From assembly GCF_016745395.1 (NCBI RefSeq), contig NZ_JAERVJ010000005.1, forward strand, positions 62,001 to 126,000: a stretch of DNA of 64,000 bases, given 5' to 3'. The stretch is from Methylocystis sp. Sn-Cys. GTDB lineage: Bacteria > Pseudomonadota > Alphaproteobacteria > Rhizobiales > Beijerinckiaceae. How positions within the stretch are numbered: the first letter of the stretch is position 1; each line of letters opens with the position of its first letter. Below, piece after piece: positions 62,797 to 64,000 of the stretch. The position numbers were made by a program, and so were the translations under genes. The notes under the pieces were generated by a model, which ran no database searches, had not been told where the DNA came from, and saw nothing but the letters and a program-made list of their open reading frames with translations.

Positions 62797-63872
62797 CAGC
62801 CTACGACGCAGCTTGTCGAAGAAGCGTCCTGCACCAGCCGGCGCAGGGGCTTCTGGCCCCGGGCAAGAATGATTTCCGCCAGGATCGACACGGCGATCTC
62901 GGCCGGGCTGATGGCGGCGATGTCGAGGCCGATTGGCGCATGCAGGCGCTCCAGCGCGAAGGGCGTTACGCCGCTCGCCTTCAGCCGCTCGACACGCCGC
63001 GCATGCGTGGCGCGCGAGCCCAGTGCGCCGACATAGAAGCAATCCGACGCGAGCGCGAGGCGCAGGGCCGGGTCGTCGATCTTCTGGTCGTGCGTGAGAA
63101 CGGCGACCGCCGTGGCGGCGTCGAGGCCGGTCTCCGGCAGCGCTTCGTCGGGCCAGCGCATATCGAGCCGGGCCTGCGGGAAGCGCTCAGGCGACGCATA
63201 GGCGCCGCGCGGATCGATGATGGTCACATCGAAACCGGCAAGCGTCGCCATCGCCGCCAGCGCCTGCGCGACATGCACCGCGCCGATGAGGAGGAGACGC
63301 GGCCCCGGTCGATAGTGATTGACGAAAAGCCGCCGCCCGTCGTGCAAGACGAGCCCGCTTTTGTCATCGAGGTTCAGCGCGGTCGGCGCCGTCGCAAAAT
63401 CATCCGCGCGAAGCAATTGCGCCGCGCCGCCGTCCAGCGGCGTGATAATGGCGCAGGGACGCCGGGCGGCGATTTCGCGGTTCAAGGCGGAAAGCAGGAC
63501 GAGGCGATCCGCGTCGATTCTTTCGATGTGAACGGCAATGCGCCCGCCGCAGGAGAGACCGACGCGCCAGGCGACCTCGTCGGCGACGCCGAACTCCAGA
63601 AATCGCGGCGCACCGTCGGCGATGGCGTCCTGCGCCGCGGTGATCACCTCTCCCTCGACGCAACCTGCCGAAACCGAGCCGCAGAAGGCTCCCGCTTCGT
63701 CGACCGCAAGATGGGAGCCGACCGGACGCGGCGCCGATCCGAAAGTTTTGACCACCGTCGCGAGAGCGACGCCTCGTCCCATCCGACGCCAGCTTTCGGC
63801 CTGACGCAACACGCCGGCGTCGTCGACGGGAGCGGAAAGACTGGTCTCGTTCACGCGCGCGGCCTCCGCCAT
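62796..63872 (-). CDS. XdhC/CoxI-family molybdenum cofactor insertion protein
   Basis: This 358-aa protein has an N-terminal XdhC domain (LATVVKTFGSAPRPVGSHLA, SVSAGCVEGEV) and a C-terminal Rossmann domain (LLLIGAVHVAQALAAMATLA, DCFYVGALGSRATHARRVER). It binds and sulfurates the cofactor and inserts it into xanthine-oxidase-type enzymes. It pairs with the MocA-like gene downstream. Confidence 0.9.
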   Translation of the reverse strand: MAEAARVNETSLSAPVDDAGVLRQAESWRRMGRGVALATVVKTFGSAPRPVGSHLAVDEAGAFCGSVSAGCVEGEVITAAQDAIADGAPRFLEFGVADEVAWRVGLSCGGRIAVHIERIDADRLVLLSALNREIAARRPCAIITPLDGGAAQLLRADDFATAPTALNLDDKSGLVLHDGRRLFVNHYRPGPRLLLIGAVHVAQALAAMATLAGFDVTIIDPRGAYASPERFPQARLDMRWPDEALPETGLDAATAVAVLTHDQKIDDPALRLALASDCFYVGALGSRATHARRVERLKASGVTPFALERLHAPIGLDIAAISPAEIAVSILAEIILARGQKPLRRLVQDASSTSCVVG

Positions 63873-63929
63873 CCAGCGGACGGGTCGCCCGCTCGTCTTA
63901 ATTATAGCAAAAGCGTAGGATTTGAAGCC

Positions 63930-64000
63930 TCAATCGCGCAGCGACACGCCGACGACCATGCCGTCCTCGAACCAGCTCGCGAGAAATTGCGCAAGCCGCT
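63930..64000 (-). CDS. C-terminal end of an unidentified gene, cut by the window
   Basis: The last 22 codons read RLAQFLASWFEDGMVVGVSL, then RD and TGA at 63932-63930. Too little remains to name it. Neighbours suggest it could belong to the molybdenum hydroxylase cluster. Confidence 0.4.
   Translation of the reverse strand, partial: RLAQFLASWFEDGMVVGVSLRD

Noticed and set aside
1-64000. CRISPR arrays or rRNA genes
   Set aside because: No regularly spaced direct repeats and no rRNA-like sequence were seen; the only RNA gene I could support is tRNA-Tyr.

Overview
The window is about 64 kb of GC-rich chromosome from an alphaproteobacterium. The fds-type formate dehydrogenase genes with a LysR regulator, a complete Rhodobacter-type gene transfer agent (GTA) cluster, a FeuP/FeuQ-like two-component pair and DUF3126 and UPF0260 genes point to the Hyphomicrobiales. 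A methylotroph or methanotroph such as Methylocystis or Methylosinus is my guess. This placement comes from gene content only; no 16S or methane monooxygenase gene is in the window.

Layout. 1-2790 (minus): fdsB (cut by the window edge), fdsG and a LysR regulator. 3103-11632: housekeeping genes (DD-carboxypeptidase, CobW-type GTPase, ComF, glutaredoxin, DUF1178, two DUF1214/DUF1254 membrane proteins, a class A PBP, UPF0260). 11668-31039: a GTA-like cluster in canonical order (g1 to g15), followed by a tail-fibre-like protein and a lysis cassette (M15 endolysin, a small protein, a holin-like protein). 31157-41837: FeuPQ-like signalling, envelope proteins, DNA-3-methyladenine glycosylase, HD hydrolase, phosphatase, NUDIX and DUF882 proteins. 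41838-44595: a small accessory island (IS5-type element, HicAB) against tRNA-Tyr. 44778-48114: 2-keto-acid decarboxylase and PEP carboxykinase. 48335-53472: GH2 glycosidase, galK and galT. 53643-58647 (minus): group 3b [NiFe]-hydrogenase operon hyhB-cNMP protein-hyhG-hyhS-hyhL-protease. 58908-64000: HU protein, a molybdenum hydroxylase pair, MocA-like and XdhC-like maturation genes and a cut gene.

The most unusual region is 15030-17020, inside the GTA operon between the portal gene and the prohead protease gene. It holds three toxin/immunity-like cassettes, each preceded by portal sequence: (i) the intact portal gene, then a frameshifted CdiA-C-type (tRNA nuclease) toxin domain, then a 102-aa putative immunity protein; (ii) a portal fragment joined in frame to a decayed DUF6883-like end, then a DUF4926-like protein; (iii) a short portal fragment, then the end of a second CdiA-C-type domain, then a paralogous 105-aa putative immunity protein. 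A last portal fragment follows. This resembles the orphan toxin-immunity arrays of cdi and rhs loci, but it is built on a virion portal gene in a GTA. The toxins look broken while the putative immunity genes are open.

Several dispersed palindromic repeat families occur in intergenic gaps, including inside the GTA operon, which suggests that the GTA is an old resident rather than a recent prophage.
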